Assembly (NCBI GenBank): GCA_004352715.1
Contig: SCFE01000017.1
Coordinates: forward strand, 934,243-998,242
DNA from: Hofstenia miamia
Taxonomy: Eukaryota > Xenacoelomorpha > Acoela
DNA length: 64,000 bases
Direction of reading: 5' to 3'
A program made the position numbers and the translations under genes. Positions 1-11,477 of this stretch are shown piece by piece. Within the stretch, counting starts at the first letter, position 1. Each line of letters starts with the position of its first letter. The notes under the pieces were generated by a model that had not been told where the DNA came from, did no database searches, and saw only the letters and a list, made by a program, of their open reading frames with translations.

Positions 1-8
1 CGTCAATA

Positions 9-1022
9 ATGGCAGAACAATCTCAAAGAATAACTATATGCGAATTAAGACGTGCTGGGAACTCTCCATCAGATATTATTAAGAGCACTGGGTACGCAAA
101 AACAACAGTTTATCGAGTTGTGGCCAACTTTGATTCTGAGGGTAAGGTTGCACGAAGTCGTCACAGACCTCGAAGTGACCGCAAGAGAACTAAAACCTTT
201 CTGGCAGGACTAAAAAGATCGATAAAGGCAGACCCAACTCAGTCGATGGCAAAACTGGCAAAAAAACGCAATGTCAGCCACAGGACCATCAGCAGAGCTG
301 TCAATGAAGACTTGGGAATGACATCTTACGTCAGGAGACGTCGCAACCTCCTCACTGCTCGCTCAAGAGCCATCAGACTTGATAGATGTCCAAAACTTCT
401 CAATCATCTCAAGAACAAAGGAGGACATGTTCGCATTTTTGTTGATGAGAAAAAATTCATTGTGGACGAAGTTGCGAACCGTCAGAACACAAGAGTTATT
501 GCCTGTGACCCTTCTGAAGTTCCTCCTGTGATGCAGAGCAAAAATCCTGCTTCTGTGATGGTCTTTGCAGCCGTGGCAAGTGATGGCAAAGTGATGCCTC
601 CTCATTTTATCGAAGCTGGACTTAAGATTAACACAGCAGAGTATTTAAAGATCTTGAATGATGTTTTGCTGCCCTGGATTAGTCAACACTATGATGTTAA
701 TAAAGTCATGCTCATTCAAGACTCTGCACCAGCCCATGGAGCTAAGACAGTGCAAGATTATCTTAAGAAGAAACTGCCCTTGTTTGTACCAAAAGACATT
801 TGGCCTAGTAGCTCACCAGACCTGAATGTGTGTGACTATTGGCTGTTCAGCGTGATTGAAGGAAGGTCTAACACTAAGCCTCACCCTAATATTAACTCCC
901 TAAAGACATCCATTCAAAGAGCATTCCATGATCTTGATGCCAATGAAGTGAAGAGGAGTTGTTCAACGTTTCGCCAGAGAATCTCCAAAATTATTAAAGC
1001 AAAGGGTGATCATATAGAATGA
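9..1022 (+). CDS. mariner-type transposase, DD37D, intact frame
   Basis: Transposase of a Tc1/mariner element, which would cut and paste its own element at TA dinucleotides. The 337-residue frame is uninterrupted, near the usual 330-350. Residues 1-110 form the paired helix-turn-helix DNA-binding half (first helix region ICELRRAGNSPSDIIKSTGY, second AKLAKKRNVSHRTISRA). The catalytic half shows FVDEKKF with D146, LIQDSAPAHG with D238 and SSPDLNVCDYWLF with D276. Exactly 37 residues separate D238 and D276, which is the DD37D (maT-like) spacing and not DD34D. The first ATG lies only 9 bases inside the window, so the left inverted repeat is outside. The right repeat ends at 1146. The intact frame and triad suggest a young copy; activity is inference. 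Confidence 0.93.
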   Translation: MAEQSQRITICELRRAGNSPSDIIKSTGYAKTTVYRVVANFDSEGKVARSRHRPRSDRKRTKTFLAGLKRSIKADPTQSMAKLAKKRNVSHRTISRAVNEDLGMTSYVRRRRNLLTARSRAIRLDRCPKLLNHLKNKGGHVRIFVDEKKFIVDEVANRQNTRVIACDPSEVPPVMQSKNPASVMVFAAVASDGKVMPPHFIEAGLKINTAEYLKILNDVLLPWISQHYDVNKVMLIQDSAPAHGAKTVQDYLKKKLPLFVPKDIWPSSSPDLNVCDYWLFSVIEGRSNTKPHPNINSLKTSIQRAFHDLDANEVKRSCSTFRQRISKIIKAKGDHIE

Positions 1023-1121
1023 TTATGTACAATAAATCGTATAGATCACAAAAATAAATGTTAAAATGATCATTTGTCTCTTATATCCTTTAAATCAGGA
1101 AATTTCAATGAACATAAAAAA

Positions 1122-1146
1122 GTCCCAATTTACCTGCGGGACCCTG
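1122..1146 (-). repeat. right terminal end of the DD37D mariner
   Basis: The sequence ends in CTGCGGGACCCTG followed directly by TA at 1147-1148, the expected arrangement of a mariner terminus and its TA target duplication. Read inward it begins CAGGGTCCCGCAG. The partner repeat is not in the window, so the repeat length is an estimate. Confidence 0.7.
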
Positions 1147-1190
1147 TATAATTTACAAGAAAATCTTAATTACACTTAAATCACGGTATT

Positions 1191-1470
1191 TCAATTTCTT
1201 TTAGTATTTTTGCTTAAGATTTTTAAATGATTTTTAGTAAAGGATTTTAATTTGTCAATATTTTTTATTTGTTTAGGTAGCGAATTCCGGGTTCGAATGG
1301 GGACATTAATGAACGATTTCTTTAAAACGTCATTCTTATGCTTAACACATATAAAAAGTTTTGATCTTATATTTTGTTTATGAGTAAATCTTGGCATTTT
1401 AATCACGTTATAAGGTGGTAGGTTTTTTGATTAGCTTGAAGAATGTCGTAAGAGTATTCAATATCACTAG
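1191..1470 (-). pseudogene. LINE reverse transcriptase C-terminal tail, relic
   Basis: On the minus strand a 71-codon frame contains RTRNSLPKQIKNIDKLKSF, matching the tail common to CR1/Jockey-type LINE reverse transcriptases (ksF..rgpk.WNxLP..ik...sl..Fk..lk). No catalytic motif is present. It starts about 45 bases beyond the mariner end, so the mariner may have landed in or beside it. A 3' fragment is expected for a 5'-truncated LINE. The family is inferred from this tail alone. Confidence 0.5.
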
Positions 1471-1474
1471 TTTT

Positions 1475-2414
1475 TTTAGAAAGCGAGGATTGACCTAGAA
1501 ATGTAATGCGTAGTTTCGATGAAATTTTCCCTGAGATATTTAATGCCTATTTTATATAACGTACACACTTACAATTTGCGCGCAACTTTTTTGGGTAATT
1601 ATAAAGTTCACAGCAAAGATATTTTGCGGACGCACTTTCAACATTGTGTACAATTTTTTGGTTAAATTATATTTATTGATATGTTTAAAAATTAGATCTA
1701 CCACTAAAACGCAATACAACCGATACAATCAAGCAGTCTAAACAAAGAAGCCCTCGTTTTGAAAGGATTTTACGTAATTTTAATCAGTTATGTAAATAAT
1801 AATTCGCGGTTAAATTCTTTCTCTGTGAGAAATGACAAAATCGTAATTTATGAATTAAAAGTTCCCAACAAAGTTGGAATCGCATACACTCAACTTTTGG
1901 TTGTGCGCCTCATTAAATCAAGAAAGGTTGCGCGCAAAGTTGTTTGTGCGCTACTTTAATTGAATATCAAGTTTTTTATAAAGCATATCGCTTAGGTCTG
2001 TAAATAAAATGTTTGCGTAAATAAGGTCACTTATGATATAAACATAGAACTATTGAATTATCGCCCAATGTGGTCATTGCCTAACTACTAGTGTCATACT
2101 TTTTATACCTTATGGCTAATTTTCTAACTATTAAATTAATGTGAGAGTTGAAATTTAACTTTGAGACCTTAGTTCTGGAAGAATTTTTTTTGAAATGTTT
2201 AATGCCCACCCTAATACGATATCAAGTTTATTACAAAAAAACATTTTGGATCAGTAAATAATAATTGATAAGATAAGATAAGAGATTCTATAATTGCATA
2301 ATTTAGGTGACCCATGAATGCATGGAAACGTTGAATTATCGCAAATGCTGGTAAATGCATTGCATTCTTTAACATTTTTCTTCTTGTACCTATAGCCAGT
2401 TTTAACGAAAAATT
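1475..2414. other. no gene seen
   Basis: AT-rich sequence without a credible coding frame. A 66-codon frame at 1759-1959 has no recognisable domain or splice context and is treated as chance. Confidence 0.6.
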
Positions 2415-2488
2415 TTGAGCCTCACTTAGGCCCTCTGCACAACAACACGGTGAGCGCGTGATGCGGGCGATATTTGTAACGTCCCTTA

Positions 2489-3383
2489 AGGTGTGTTCCC
2501 ACTATCGACTTTTATATTAGCAGATTCTATTCGAAAATCAATTATTTTCGTCTCATTGGCAATTTTTTTATCATCCGATTTTTTATCAGAAAAAGGCGAG
2601 TTGGAAGGGAGTTCAGACTATCGATGTTTACATCAGAAGATAAATTATCATCTTTTCATTGACAGAAAGTAAAATAACAAATACATCAGTATATTAATTG
2701 GTCGGTTTTGGAATGTAAGCAATGTTTGCATATTTTGAAGTTAAAGAATTTCAACGACAATAATTTACGTTTTGGAAGTAAGCAATGCGGGAATTTCACT
2801 AAAATTTAAATTTCAATATTTTTAGTTAAAAATGTTTAACTTAGTTTAAATTACTTAAAAATAAACCAACTAATAAAAAGTATTTGCTAAATTTTGCAGA
2901 AATTCACAATCTCTTTTTTGTTGGATGACGTCACTACCTTTCTAATCACAAAACTATTATTTTGTAAGATAAATATAAAGAAAAAATTTAGAAATTTCTG
3001 GAAAGTCAAAAGGTGACTTCAGCTGACAAGAAAGAGACAGTGAATTTCTGCAAAATTTAGCAAATATTTTTTAATAGTTGTATCATTTTTTAAGATTTTA
3101 AACTAAATTTGCAAATTTTGGCTAAAAATATTTAAATTTAAATGTTAGTGAAAATCACCCATTGGTTTCAAGTAGGTATTCGACTAGTTTTAGTTCCGTT
3201 CCCCCTATCGAATTTTATCAGCTAATAGATTATCAGATGAAAGAAATTTGGCTGTTTTCCCAAAAAATCGGAAATAGCGTTCGAAGAATCAACTTTTATC
3301 AGCGGATAAAAAAGCAGATAGAGTGTTCACACTATCGACTCTTATCACCGATTTCTTGACAGATGATAAAAGTCGATAGTGGG
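2489..3383 (-). mobile_element. PIF/Harbinger-like MITE, copy 1, interrupted
   Basis: The left end is AGGTGTGTTCCCACTATCGA preceded by TTA (2486-2488). The right end shows ATAAAAGTCGATAGTGGG, after which the last bases of the repeat are lost. The interior matches the clean element at 59506-60038 in reverse orientation, including the GATAAAA/TTTTATC motifs and the subterminal CGATAGTGTGAACACTC-like segment. It carries an unrelated 372-bp insertion (2789-3160). It is non-autonomous. Frames inside it, such as 3162-3359, are by-products of the repeat. The superfamily is inferred from the TTA target site and terminal sequence. Confidence 0.72.
2789..3160. mobile_element. long-TIR MITE nested inside MITE copy 1
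   Basis: The two halves of this 372-bp segment are imperfect reverse complements over more than 110 bases. The left half starts GGGAATTTCACTAAAATTTA; the right half reversed starts GGGTGATTTTCACTAACA. Inner parts pair almost perfectly (CTAAATTTTGCAGAAATTCAC against GTGAATTTCTGCAAAATTTAG). The intact relative at 59506-60038 lacks the segment at the same place, which shows it is an insertion. The target duplication is not clear (AT or CAAT possible). No coding capacity. Confidence 0.75.
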
Positions 3384-3489
3384 TGACTTCATAACAGTAT
3401 CGTGACAGCTAATTGGTTTATCGATCCCTGCACTCATCACGAGCTCACCGGGTTACGGGTTACAACATTTTTTGTTGTGAAGTGTTGAT

Positions 3490-4435
3490 GTCAAATGTCG
3501 TTCAGTGGGAGTGATGCACTATTGAAATCTTAATAAACGAATTAGTCAACATTGTTGACTCAATATTGCAAAAGTACCGTTGGTAATATATTGATTGTTA
3601 TGCTTAATACTAGTATATATTACACGTTACTTATTACATTGAATTTTTATTTTTTTAAAATGTAATACTTTATTGAAGCACAGAATATATGTATTGAATA
3701 TACTAAATCATATATTTTTATATTTTTCTCCACTATTTTATCATTTTATAGTGGTATCTTACTCATTACAAAGAATTGCACTATATTAGTGACGCTTTAC
3801 ATTTGTAGTGTGGGAGTTTATTCATTAAACTTAACCGACGCTTGCAAATGTATGCATAGACCATAATAGCGTTTACAATATAAGATACTATATTCTGGTA
3901 ATCATCCCTGTTTAATGACATAAAATATGAATGGTATTGATTTAACTTGTTTTAGCCAATCAGAAAGCTCCAAGTTGTTTTGGAATTGTTATGAAGGCAA
4001 GCATTTTTAAGGATTATCGATTTCAATTATCTCTAGCGTCCTCATCGTGTTGTTTTGAAGACTGCCTTAATTTTAAATTGATTAGAGATTTTGATAAAAG
4101 TAACCTAGCTTCAACTATCTGAGATGCCTTTTAAATGTGTTTGAAATCATCAGCAAATATACCAGGATGAATTTACTATACTACTTTATAATTTCACTAC
4201 TTATTAACTAGAATATAAATAGTTTATGTAACAATATAACGTAAAATCAAATTATTTAAATATATTTGATTGCTTCACAATCGAAATCCAGTACTCTATG
4301 ATGATCAGCATTCTAATAAAATTCCAGTTATCCTTAACTATTCTGAAAATTGCGATCTTTTGAATGCAAAAGTTTTCAGCTTCATCCCAGAGGGCTTTTT
4401 TGCTGCAGATGTTTAGAGAGTCTTTTTGAATATCA
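3490..4435. other. no gene seen
   Basis: AT-rich sequence with no coding frame or repeat that I could support. Confidence 0.6.
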
Positions 4436-4650
4436 CTTATATTATTTTCGGAATGATTTTGTGCTTCAGGTCATCAAGATTTTGTGCTATGGAACCATGG
4501 TAGGCACGTGCCTTCAATACACCTATAGATATAATCCGCCGGGGATAAAACCTGAATATCTTGTTTATCTTGGTGGTCATTATAGTTCCATCGGAGCGAC
4601 ATCTTCCTCAAAAATTACAGATGGCATTTTTTTTCGCGGCAGCCATAGTT
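4436..4650 (-). pseudogene. Tc1/mariner-like transposase C-terminal relic, minus copy
   Basis: The minus strand can be read as IGVLKARAYHGSIAQ followed by NLDDLKHKI, resembling the transposase tail (WGyLKsrvy...p..lddLk..I) that follows the last catalytic residue of some Tc1/mariner-type enzymes. Only the tail is present, with changes and frame breaks. It faces a second copy of the same tail at 4740-4925, making an imperfect inverted repeat of about 65 bases (4465-4530 against 4850-4915). Confidence 0.42.
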
Positions 4651-4739
4651 AAGGGAAGACATGCGTAACATTTTTGTATATTTATATTGATCCATTGTTT
4701 CATTAAATTTAAATGCCTGTACCTCTGGCCAGAGAATCC

Positions 4740-4925
4740 AAAATCAGCTGCTGACAAATCACATCATTTCCAGGTGCTGTGATATTACGATCCCCAACAA
4801 GATCACCAGATCCATCTTCATTGATTGATGTGTGGGGATGCATTGAAGATGTGTGTCTGCCATGTTTTCATATCACAAAATCTTGATGACCTGAAGGACA
4901 ATATCGTTCACAAAAGTGATGTATA
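4740..4925 (+). pseudogene. Tc1/mariner-like transposase C-terminal relic, plus copy
   Basis: Plus-strand reading gives VWGCIEDVCLPCF, then after a frame break NLDDLKDNIVHK, the same tail as the minus copy upstream. The shared core TTCAGGTCATCAAGATTTTG and its reverse complement define the foldback. The catalytic domain is absent from both. It could be the two ends of one rearranged element or two insertions. Confidence 0.42.
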
Positions 4926-4929
4926 AACA

Positions 4930-6671
4930 TAAATTAATTGCACCATGCTGTGAAAATTTTGTATAAAGATGTCAGATTGTAATTCAGAAAAATTGTGGTA
5001 TGTTAGAAAATTATTTGTGACATGAGTAATTTTTTTGTGTAGTCAATGATATTTCATTTGATTGCAGTGAAGCGTTTACTATGTTGATATTTCATATACT
5101 GAAAATATGACTCTGAAAATTTCTGTGCAGATTACAAACAAACTGACAAAAAAATATTGATATTTTTAAAATTTAATTTGATTTGACTTATTGATTCAAA
5201 CTATACATATAAAATACATCATATACTTGGGCATTTTGTACAGACTTTTTGATGTAAAATGCTCAGTGTGACACAGAAAATTGCAGACAAAGGTTTGAAC
5301 AAAAATTGCTAGTATAGCATCACCTTAATTTTTAACAAAATAATGTGCCTCCACTAAAATTTGAAGTTAGTTGCGCCCCTGGTTGAAACCATACATTATT
5401 CTAGCTTAGAAATAAAAAATAGTTCATTCAATTAAATTTCGTCAAAAAAATATTCTTTCACTAGATGACGTCCAATAAAATATATTCATTTTTAAATGGC
5501 AAATAGCTGATGTTGTCACAAGAACATCTGTGTTTCTCATTGGTACACTCTCTCCCCGTTACCTTACTACCCGCGTAAATAAACTAGTCAACTTTATTCC
5601 TAAATTCATCATAAATATTTTCAATCCTGCCTTGGTTGTCAAGAAGCATCTCAAGTGTTTTATCTGGAATCACTTCATTAGCATTATTATTATAATAGTA
5701 GTTATTTGCAATGCATCTTTGGTGCATGCCAAAGTTCCATTGCTCTTTTTGCGTTTTTTGCTATGCGCTTTATATTTTTGGATTATTGTTTGTTTCATTT
5801 GGAAATATGTATACATTTTTCCTGGAAACAACATGATTTATTTTTGCTTGTAATTCACCGTGTTGTGACCCGTTTGCAAGAAATGTAGCCTTTTTTATCG
5901 GACTAGTAGTATTTGGCTATTAACGAATGCTTAGAAAATCTTGTGGATGAATTTCCGCATAAAGTCATGTTGGATTTGAATACTTCTTTATAATATTTAT
6001 TACTCAGATAGGAAACATATTTGTTGTTCTCAGGTTTATTACTTTGAGCGCGAATATGTATTAATGTGCCACTCCAAGTGGGAATATTGCGTATTGTATT
6101 AACTATTTCTTAGATCTATAATCACGCAAATAGCTAAGCTTACATTAATTAATTGTGACAGCATTGTTGTGGATTGAAAATGTCCATAACAGGTCCTTAG
6201 CTAGCTTATAACATGCTATGTTTACTGAAGAATCAACAATTTTGGATTTCTCCTATTCAAGCGGATGGTTGTCACCATCATCATTGATTGTTGTTTGAAT
6301 GTGTTCTCTTTTTTCTCAATATAGATTTCGCAATCTTGTTCTTCAATCCCTTTGGCAAAAGTCAAGGATAATTTGAGCCATTATTTACTGAGCATGTGTC
6401 ATTTAAACATGGATTTTAAAACCGAAAAATAATTGAGATTTTACAAAAATGTATCCAGTGCCAATATATGTAAGTACTTAGTATACAATGTGGGAAAAGG
6501 CATCGCATTGTATTCTTTGCAAGGTAGAAGTAACATGTAGTGTAGAAGAACTCGTTGTATTTCTTGGACAATGGTTTTCCTTTTCTCTTCTTGGAGCACA
6601 TAAAAGGCACTTGAAGTAGCATGAGTAACCTGAGTTTTGTGATGAGAATAATGAGTTTTCTACTTTGCATA
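4930..6671. other. no gene seen
   Basis: AT-rich sequence. The longest frame (5530-5853, 107 codons) is hydrophobic because of runs of T and A; it has no recognised motif or supporting context and is not called a gene. Confidence 0.55.
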
Positions 6672-6748
6672 CTATTAACATGTCTGGAAAAGAATTAGAA
6701 TAATGCCAAAACGTTTATTTAACACAAAAAGAACATAACAATTCATGT

Positions 6749-7897
6749 TTATTGGACAGTGTAATCACCGTTGAGTCGGATGACATGTTCACAATGGGCG
6801 ATATATTTATTTGCTTCCTCCAACATCTTCCTTTTTTCAATAGAAGTGAGGGCCTGTCGCGCAGCGGAAAGCAGATCTTCTTTACTTTCAAATTGTTGCT
6901 GTTTCAATTGCAGTTTCAGCCATTTGTTGATCCAACGGTCACAACCATTGAGGTCTGGTGAATATGGCGCCTGTTTCGAGAGAACGATTTGTTTGTCGCG
7001 AAAGAATTGTGTCGTGACTTGGGAAACATGAGGACGAGCATTGTCTTGTCTCCAGATAATCTCGTGCTGCCGTACTCTCCCATGCCGTTCACGGCGAAAT
7101 TTGTCGATAGTGTATTGGACAAACTGTTTGTAGCGTTCACTATCGACTTTTTCATTCCTGTCAGTACCCNNNNNNNNNNNNNNNNNNNNNNNNNNNNNNN
7201 NNNNNNNNNNNNNNNNNNNNNNNNNNNNNNNNNNNNNNNNNNNNNNNNNNNNNNNNNNNNNNNNNNNNNNNNNNNNNNNNNNNNNNNNNNNNNNNNNNNN
7301 NNNNNNNNNNNNNNNNNNNNNNNNNNNNNNNNNNNNNNNNNNNNNNNNNNNNNNNNNNNNNCGCCTCCAAGGAATTGGAGAAAATGGTACCCAAGATTCA
7401 TCTGTAATGACATACCGTCGGCACCACTGCTCTATGCCCAGTTCATGAAAGAGCCGTATATCCTCTTGACAACATTGCACCCGCTGTTGCTTGTGGACTT
7501 CTGTTAAGGAATACGGAACCCAGACAGAGCAAATTTTTCTCATATTGAGAGATTGATTCAGCATGGTTCTGACAGTATCTTTTCCTACATCCAAAAGATC
7601 AGCCAAGTGCCTTAATGATGCGCTGTCATTTTCTTCGATCAGTTTTTGCAGCTTGGTGACATTTTCAGGACAACTGGATGACGAAGGGCGACCAGAACTG
7701 TGCCCTTTTTCCGTTGACAATGTTTCTGCTTTGCAATTGGCAATCCATCCATAAATCGTAGCCAAACAAGGCACATCATCTGGCCATACATTGGTCAATT
7801 TCCTGTGAATATCTCCGGCAGATGTTCCATTATGATACTCGGTATACACATAAAATCTGCACGCTGAATTTGAATATTCCATTGCAACGCGACACAC
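6749..7897 (-). CDS. mariner transposase, DD34D, with internal N gap
   Basis: The frame runs through the gap for 382 codons; MEYSNSACRF at the second ATG (7882) is the likelier start. The N-terminal half has two helix-turn-helix regions (GTSAGDIHRKLTNVW and LRHLADLLDVGKDTVRTML). Catalytic motifs are YVITDESWV (first Asp), WRQDNARPHVSQ (second) and YSPDLNGCDRW (third), with 34 residues between the second and third, the mariner spacing. No stop is seen in the sequenced parts and the terminal repeats are perfect, so the copy could be intact. About 64 residues between the first and second Asp are unread. Confidence 0.85.
   Translation of the reverse strand: MCRVAMEYSNSACRFYVYTEYHNGTSAGDIHRKLTNVWPDDVPCLATIYGWIANCKAETLSTEKGHSSGRPSSSSCPENVTKLQKLIEENDSASLRHLADLLDVGKDTVRTMLNQSLNMRKICSVWVPYSLTEVHKQQRVQCCQEDIRLFHELGIEQWCRRYVITDESWVPFSPIPWRXXXXXXXXXXXXXXXXXXXXXXXXXXXXXXXXXXXXXXXXXXXXXXXXXXXXXXXXXXXXXXXXXGTDRNEKVDSERYKQFVQYTIDKFRRERHGRVRQHEIIWRQDNARPHVSQVTTQFFRDKQIVLSKQAPYSPDLNGCDRWINKWLKLQLKQQQFESKEDLLSAARQALTSIEKRKMLEEANKYIAHCEHVIRLNGDYTVQ
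7170..7361. other. assembly gap (192 N)
   Basis: Run of N inside the mariner transposase. Its length is a multiple of three, but this may be only an estimate by the assembler. Confidence 0.95.
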
Positions 7898-8079
7898 TAA
7901 AAACCAAATGAGTAATGATTATCATTCACACACATTATATTTCTGCTAACAGTTATAAAATGTAACCAATCAACAATTAGTATGACATGCTAAATATTAA
8001 TCATGCATGTACCTATGCGCAGCACACAATAATTGCATTGCAGCATTATTCTAATTCTTTTCCAGACATGTTAATAGAA

Positions 8080-11000
8080 TATTAAAATTTATTGAATGCT
8101 GATTTTAGTAAGCAATTGCAAAACCAGGCTTCATTCAAAATCCTATATATTTTAAGCAATCAGACAAAGTTTAAAGAATGACCCATTAACTTTAATTGTA
8201 TAAATATTATCTTATACCTACTTCTAGAGGCAATGTTTGGACTTATTATATTGACACTGTATATTAGTGGCACATCAAATACATTGAATGACAGAAAATG
8301 TATCAATATACAGAAAAACAAAATATCCAAAAATATAGAAATATTAAATGACAATAAAAATACGAAAATATGATTTAAAAAAGCCTTTAAATATAACTCT
8401 AGTTGATTACTGTCATTGCAGTAATAGTTAAAATAACGTTGCATCCAAAATTTTCTAGGATATTACATAGTATCTTTATTGTAAGCTTCTTTGATGTTGT
8501 AGAACTCATTGTGTATAACGACTTACTTTGCAGTTTAAAACAATCTATTAATACATTTCAGATTATGGAAGAATTCACACCACATAATAAGGCATGTAGA
8601 TAAAATAATAGCATTGAACATTGGTGACACCTTCCAAAAATTATGTGCACTTTAATTACAGGTTATCATATTGCAGATCATTTCAAACTGTGGGATACTA
8701 TTGCCAATTGAGTATTTCAGTATCTTCCATATAAAACTGTGGATACAAAATGATTTAAAATACAAAAATAATGCAACTCTGTCAAAATAGTGGACGGAAG
8801 ATTGTTGCCTTAGTTATCGTGGTCGCTAATGTCGCACCAAATTTGTAGTTTGTTTTCAAACGAATTAAAAAATAAAAAGAGTTAAGGCTGTTAGAATCAC
8901 TATGTTATTTTTAGTCTAGTACAAAGTATGGTACCATGAAGATTCGTTTTCAGAAATTTTGTTTTCTTCCAACTTGTAACTTATCGTCACTTAAAAAAAA
9001 TTGTATGAATTGAGAAACTAACATTATTGTTTTTGCACATACATGTACATCGGAAAGCATAGATTTATTAAAATAGGTACATTCTTGATTTAGAATGACT
9101 TAGACAATATGATAGCATGATGTTAAATGAATAAAATAATAGAATTCATTTATAAACGCAATTTTGAAATTTTCTACTTAGGCATTCTGCTCGTTTATTT
9201 GGAAATTTCCAGACAAACTTATATATTTACAGAGAAAAGGCTTTAATATTTGCATCAACAATCACATCTCACATTTCCACAAACTTTTAGTCGTTTTTTT
9301 GCTTTACACTCAGTTACTGAACAGAGGGACTTGCTTAAATATTTGTTGAAAAAAACACCATGTTACAAAAAGTTTAATACATGTCATCAGTAATTTTTTG
9401 AGCAGCCATCGTTCTTCATAGCACTAGATTTTCTAATAAGCAAACAGCCCTAAAATCACTCACGTTCAAATGTTCAATTCTGTAGGTATGAACTTTTGAT
9501 TTTGCCAAAAACATTTTATTATTTATAAATTAAATTTTTCCTGAAGAGTCAAGAAAAAGTAGAATTCGCCATTTTCTTTTGTATTTCATGAGCATTTTGT
9601 ATGTATGACAACAAGTATTGTCTTGAAAGGAGTAGAAACTTTTCTTGTAAATTTGATGCTAAAAATTGTTCCAAAAATATCAGTATGAACGTAAGAATCC
9701 ACTTTCCTAGAACTTTGTTCAAGAAAACAGCCATACTAGAAGATGCAACTCAAAATTTTTATTGAAGAAAGTTTTTGATGAATAGTTGTTTTCTCTGAAA
9801 CTACAGTTCGAGAACAAAGCATTTATTGGGAAAACAATTTTTTCCAATCTGATGATGTGGTTCCAAAAATTTTGTCATTATTCTCGTACTTTTTGCGTGA
9901 AAATCATTTAACAGTGGCTTTATTTAAACTCATTGAGAAGTATGCCAATGTTTGTTAACTACACGAAACTGTTAAATAACTAACTTTTTGAAAAGATTCC
10001 CACTTTTTGAATCATTGGACCTTTAAAAAAGGCTTTTTATATAGAATGCCTGCCAATTTTGAAAGTATTTGAAGGATATTTTGTCTTTAATCAAATTTAA
10101 TGTTTATGATAGTCAATATTTCCCATTATGACACTATCATTATTTTATCCAGGATTTCCTACGCTATCATTATAATTTTCGTTTTGGGCTTTAATATAAT
10201 TAATAATTACCACTTACTAGCTCAGGTGTTGGTGGAAGATATGCATTTTTAAATATTACTTTTCCAGTCTAATTTTATTATATATAATTTCCAATTTGAA
10301 GCAGTATTTGAATTACTATTGCTTACTATAGTGGATAATTTATCTCAATCGGTTAAAACGGGAATTTTAGCGCACTTGAATTTCTCAGAAACAATAAAAA
10401 TTTGAAAGGCAGTATTGCTTCTGATACATTTATAATAATTACACAAACATTTTAACTGTTTTGTTTATCTTGAGCTTTTTTAAAACAAAGTCCAGTAAAT
10501 CACTAAAGTTGAAAATATGCCCTTCCTATACTATTATCTGTTTTATATGTAAATCTTAAATTTCATAATTTTTACAAATATTATGCTTAGCAAAGAATGA
10601 AGAATATCACTGTTTCATTTTAGTTGTTTCTTGTATTGCAGTGGTTTAAATATCAATGAGTTTTCTAAAAATCAATTTTATTATTTCACACCATCTCAAT
10701 ATTGTTTTTCATAAATATAATGCGTAATCGATATCAGTGATGAATTTTAACGCCTACCACGATAGAATTCTTGCTAATTTGTCTGCTCAAAATTTAGATT
10801 TACCTAAGTTAACTGAAATATACACTAAAATCTGAAAGTCAATATTCATCTTAGATTTGAAATGCACTTGAACTTCTGACATGAAATTTAATTCTTGATA
10901 TATAAGACATAATAGAATGCAATTTTGCAACATATTTAGCAATAGAATATCTCGTTTGACGATGTCATTTCATTTTGCTGGGTGAGAAATCAATAGTTAA

Positions 11001-11477
11001 GAGTCCAAAACTACTTAACATCAATATGCAAATTATTTTGCTAGTGACAAAAGCCTATGTGACATGTGACTAAATGTGGTTAAATCACTATGGGCAGTTT
11101 GCTAGAGGTCATATGTCCCATCCTATCTCTGCTGTTATAGTGGGAATTACAGCATATTCCTGCAAAACACAAAGCTTTGTGTTCTGGACTTTTCACGATT
11201 AACTTCTTACTCCGCGATTTGCTGTTTGAATGATTCTACATACTTAGTCATGGCTCAACTGTAATCCAAGGGTTTTAGAAAAAGTATTCTCAAAAATACG
11301 ACTTCCATACCAGAAGCAACTCTATAACTTCTTTAAAGTTGGTTTAATTGATAAAAGTTATAGATAATGTCGTTAACCTCTGGCATTTATTTAAGTGTTC
11401 AAGGAAATTCTAGATTATAGAAGAAAATTTTACTTTACATGATAGAAATGTAGATTGCAATTTCAAATTTACGAGAC
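8080..11477. other. no gene seen
   Basis: 3.4 kb of AT-rich sequence with no credible frame. An 18-bp perfect palindrome (AACACAAAGCTTTGTGTT) lies near 11166. Frames at 8160-8444 and 9549-9734 have no domain or splice context. Confidence 0.55.

Larger units (their letters stand above)
2448..3450. repeat. outer inverted repeat pair around a nested MITE
   Basis: The left arm (2448-2471) reads CGGTGAGCGCGTGATG. The reverse complement of the right arm (3421-3450) reads CGGTGAGCTCGTGATG. Both are much richer in GC than their surroundings. Outside each arm lies related ACAACAA-type sequence (2436-2446 and about 3460-3480). The arms enclose the element at 2489-3383 and look like ends of an older foldback element into which it inserted. 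The exact termini were not resolved. Confidence 0.45.
6675..8074 (-). mobile_element. mariner element (DD34D) with perfect TIRs
   Basis: Segments 6672-6706 and 8043-8077 are perfect reverse complements over 35 bases, core AACATGTCTGGAAAAGAA. A TA dinucleotide at 6673-6674 and 8075-8076 fits the mariner target duplication, giving an element of about 1.4 kb with the transposase on the minus strand. Identical repeats point to recent insertion. The interior holds a 192-N gap (7170-7361), so the true length is uncertain. Confidence 0.9.

Noticed and set aside
363-605. 80-codon frame on the strand opposite the DD37D transposase
   Set aside because: Antisense shadow of the clear transposase gene; no domain.
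1285-1310. GGGTTCGAATGGGG, like a tRNA T-arm
   Set aside because: Falls within the LINE tail coding sequence; no acceptor stem or other arms pair around it.
3162-3359. 65-codon frame
   Set aside because: Lies within the MITE; produced by its repeated GATAAAA/TTTTATC words.
5530-5853. 107-codon hydrophobic frame
   Set aside because: T-rich low-complexity composition, no motif, no splice or regulatory context.
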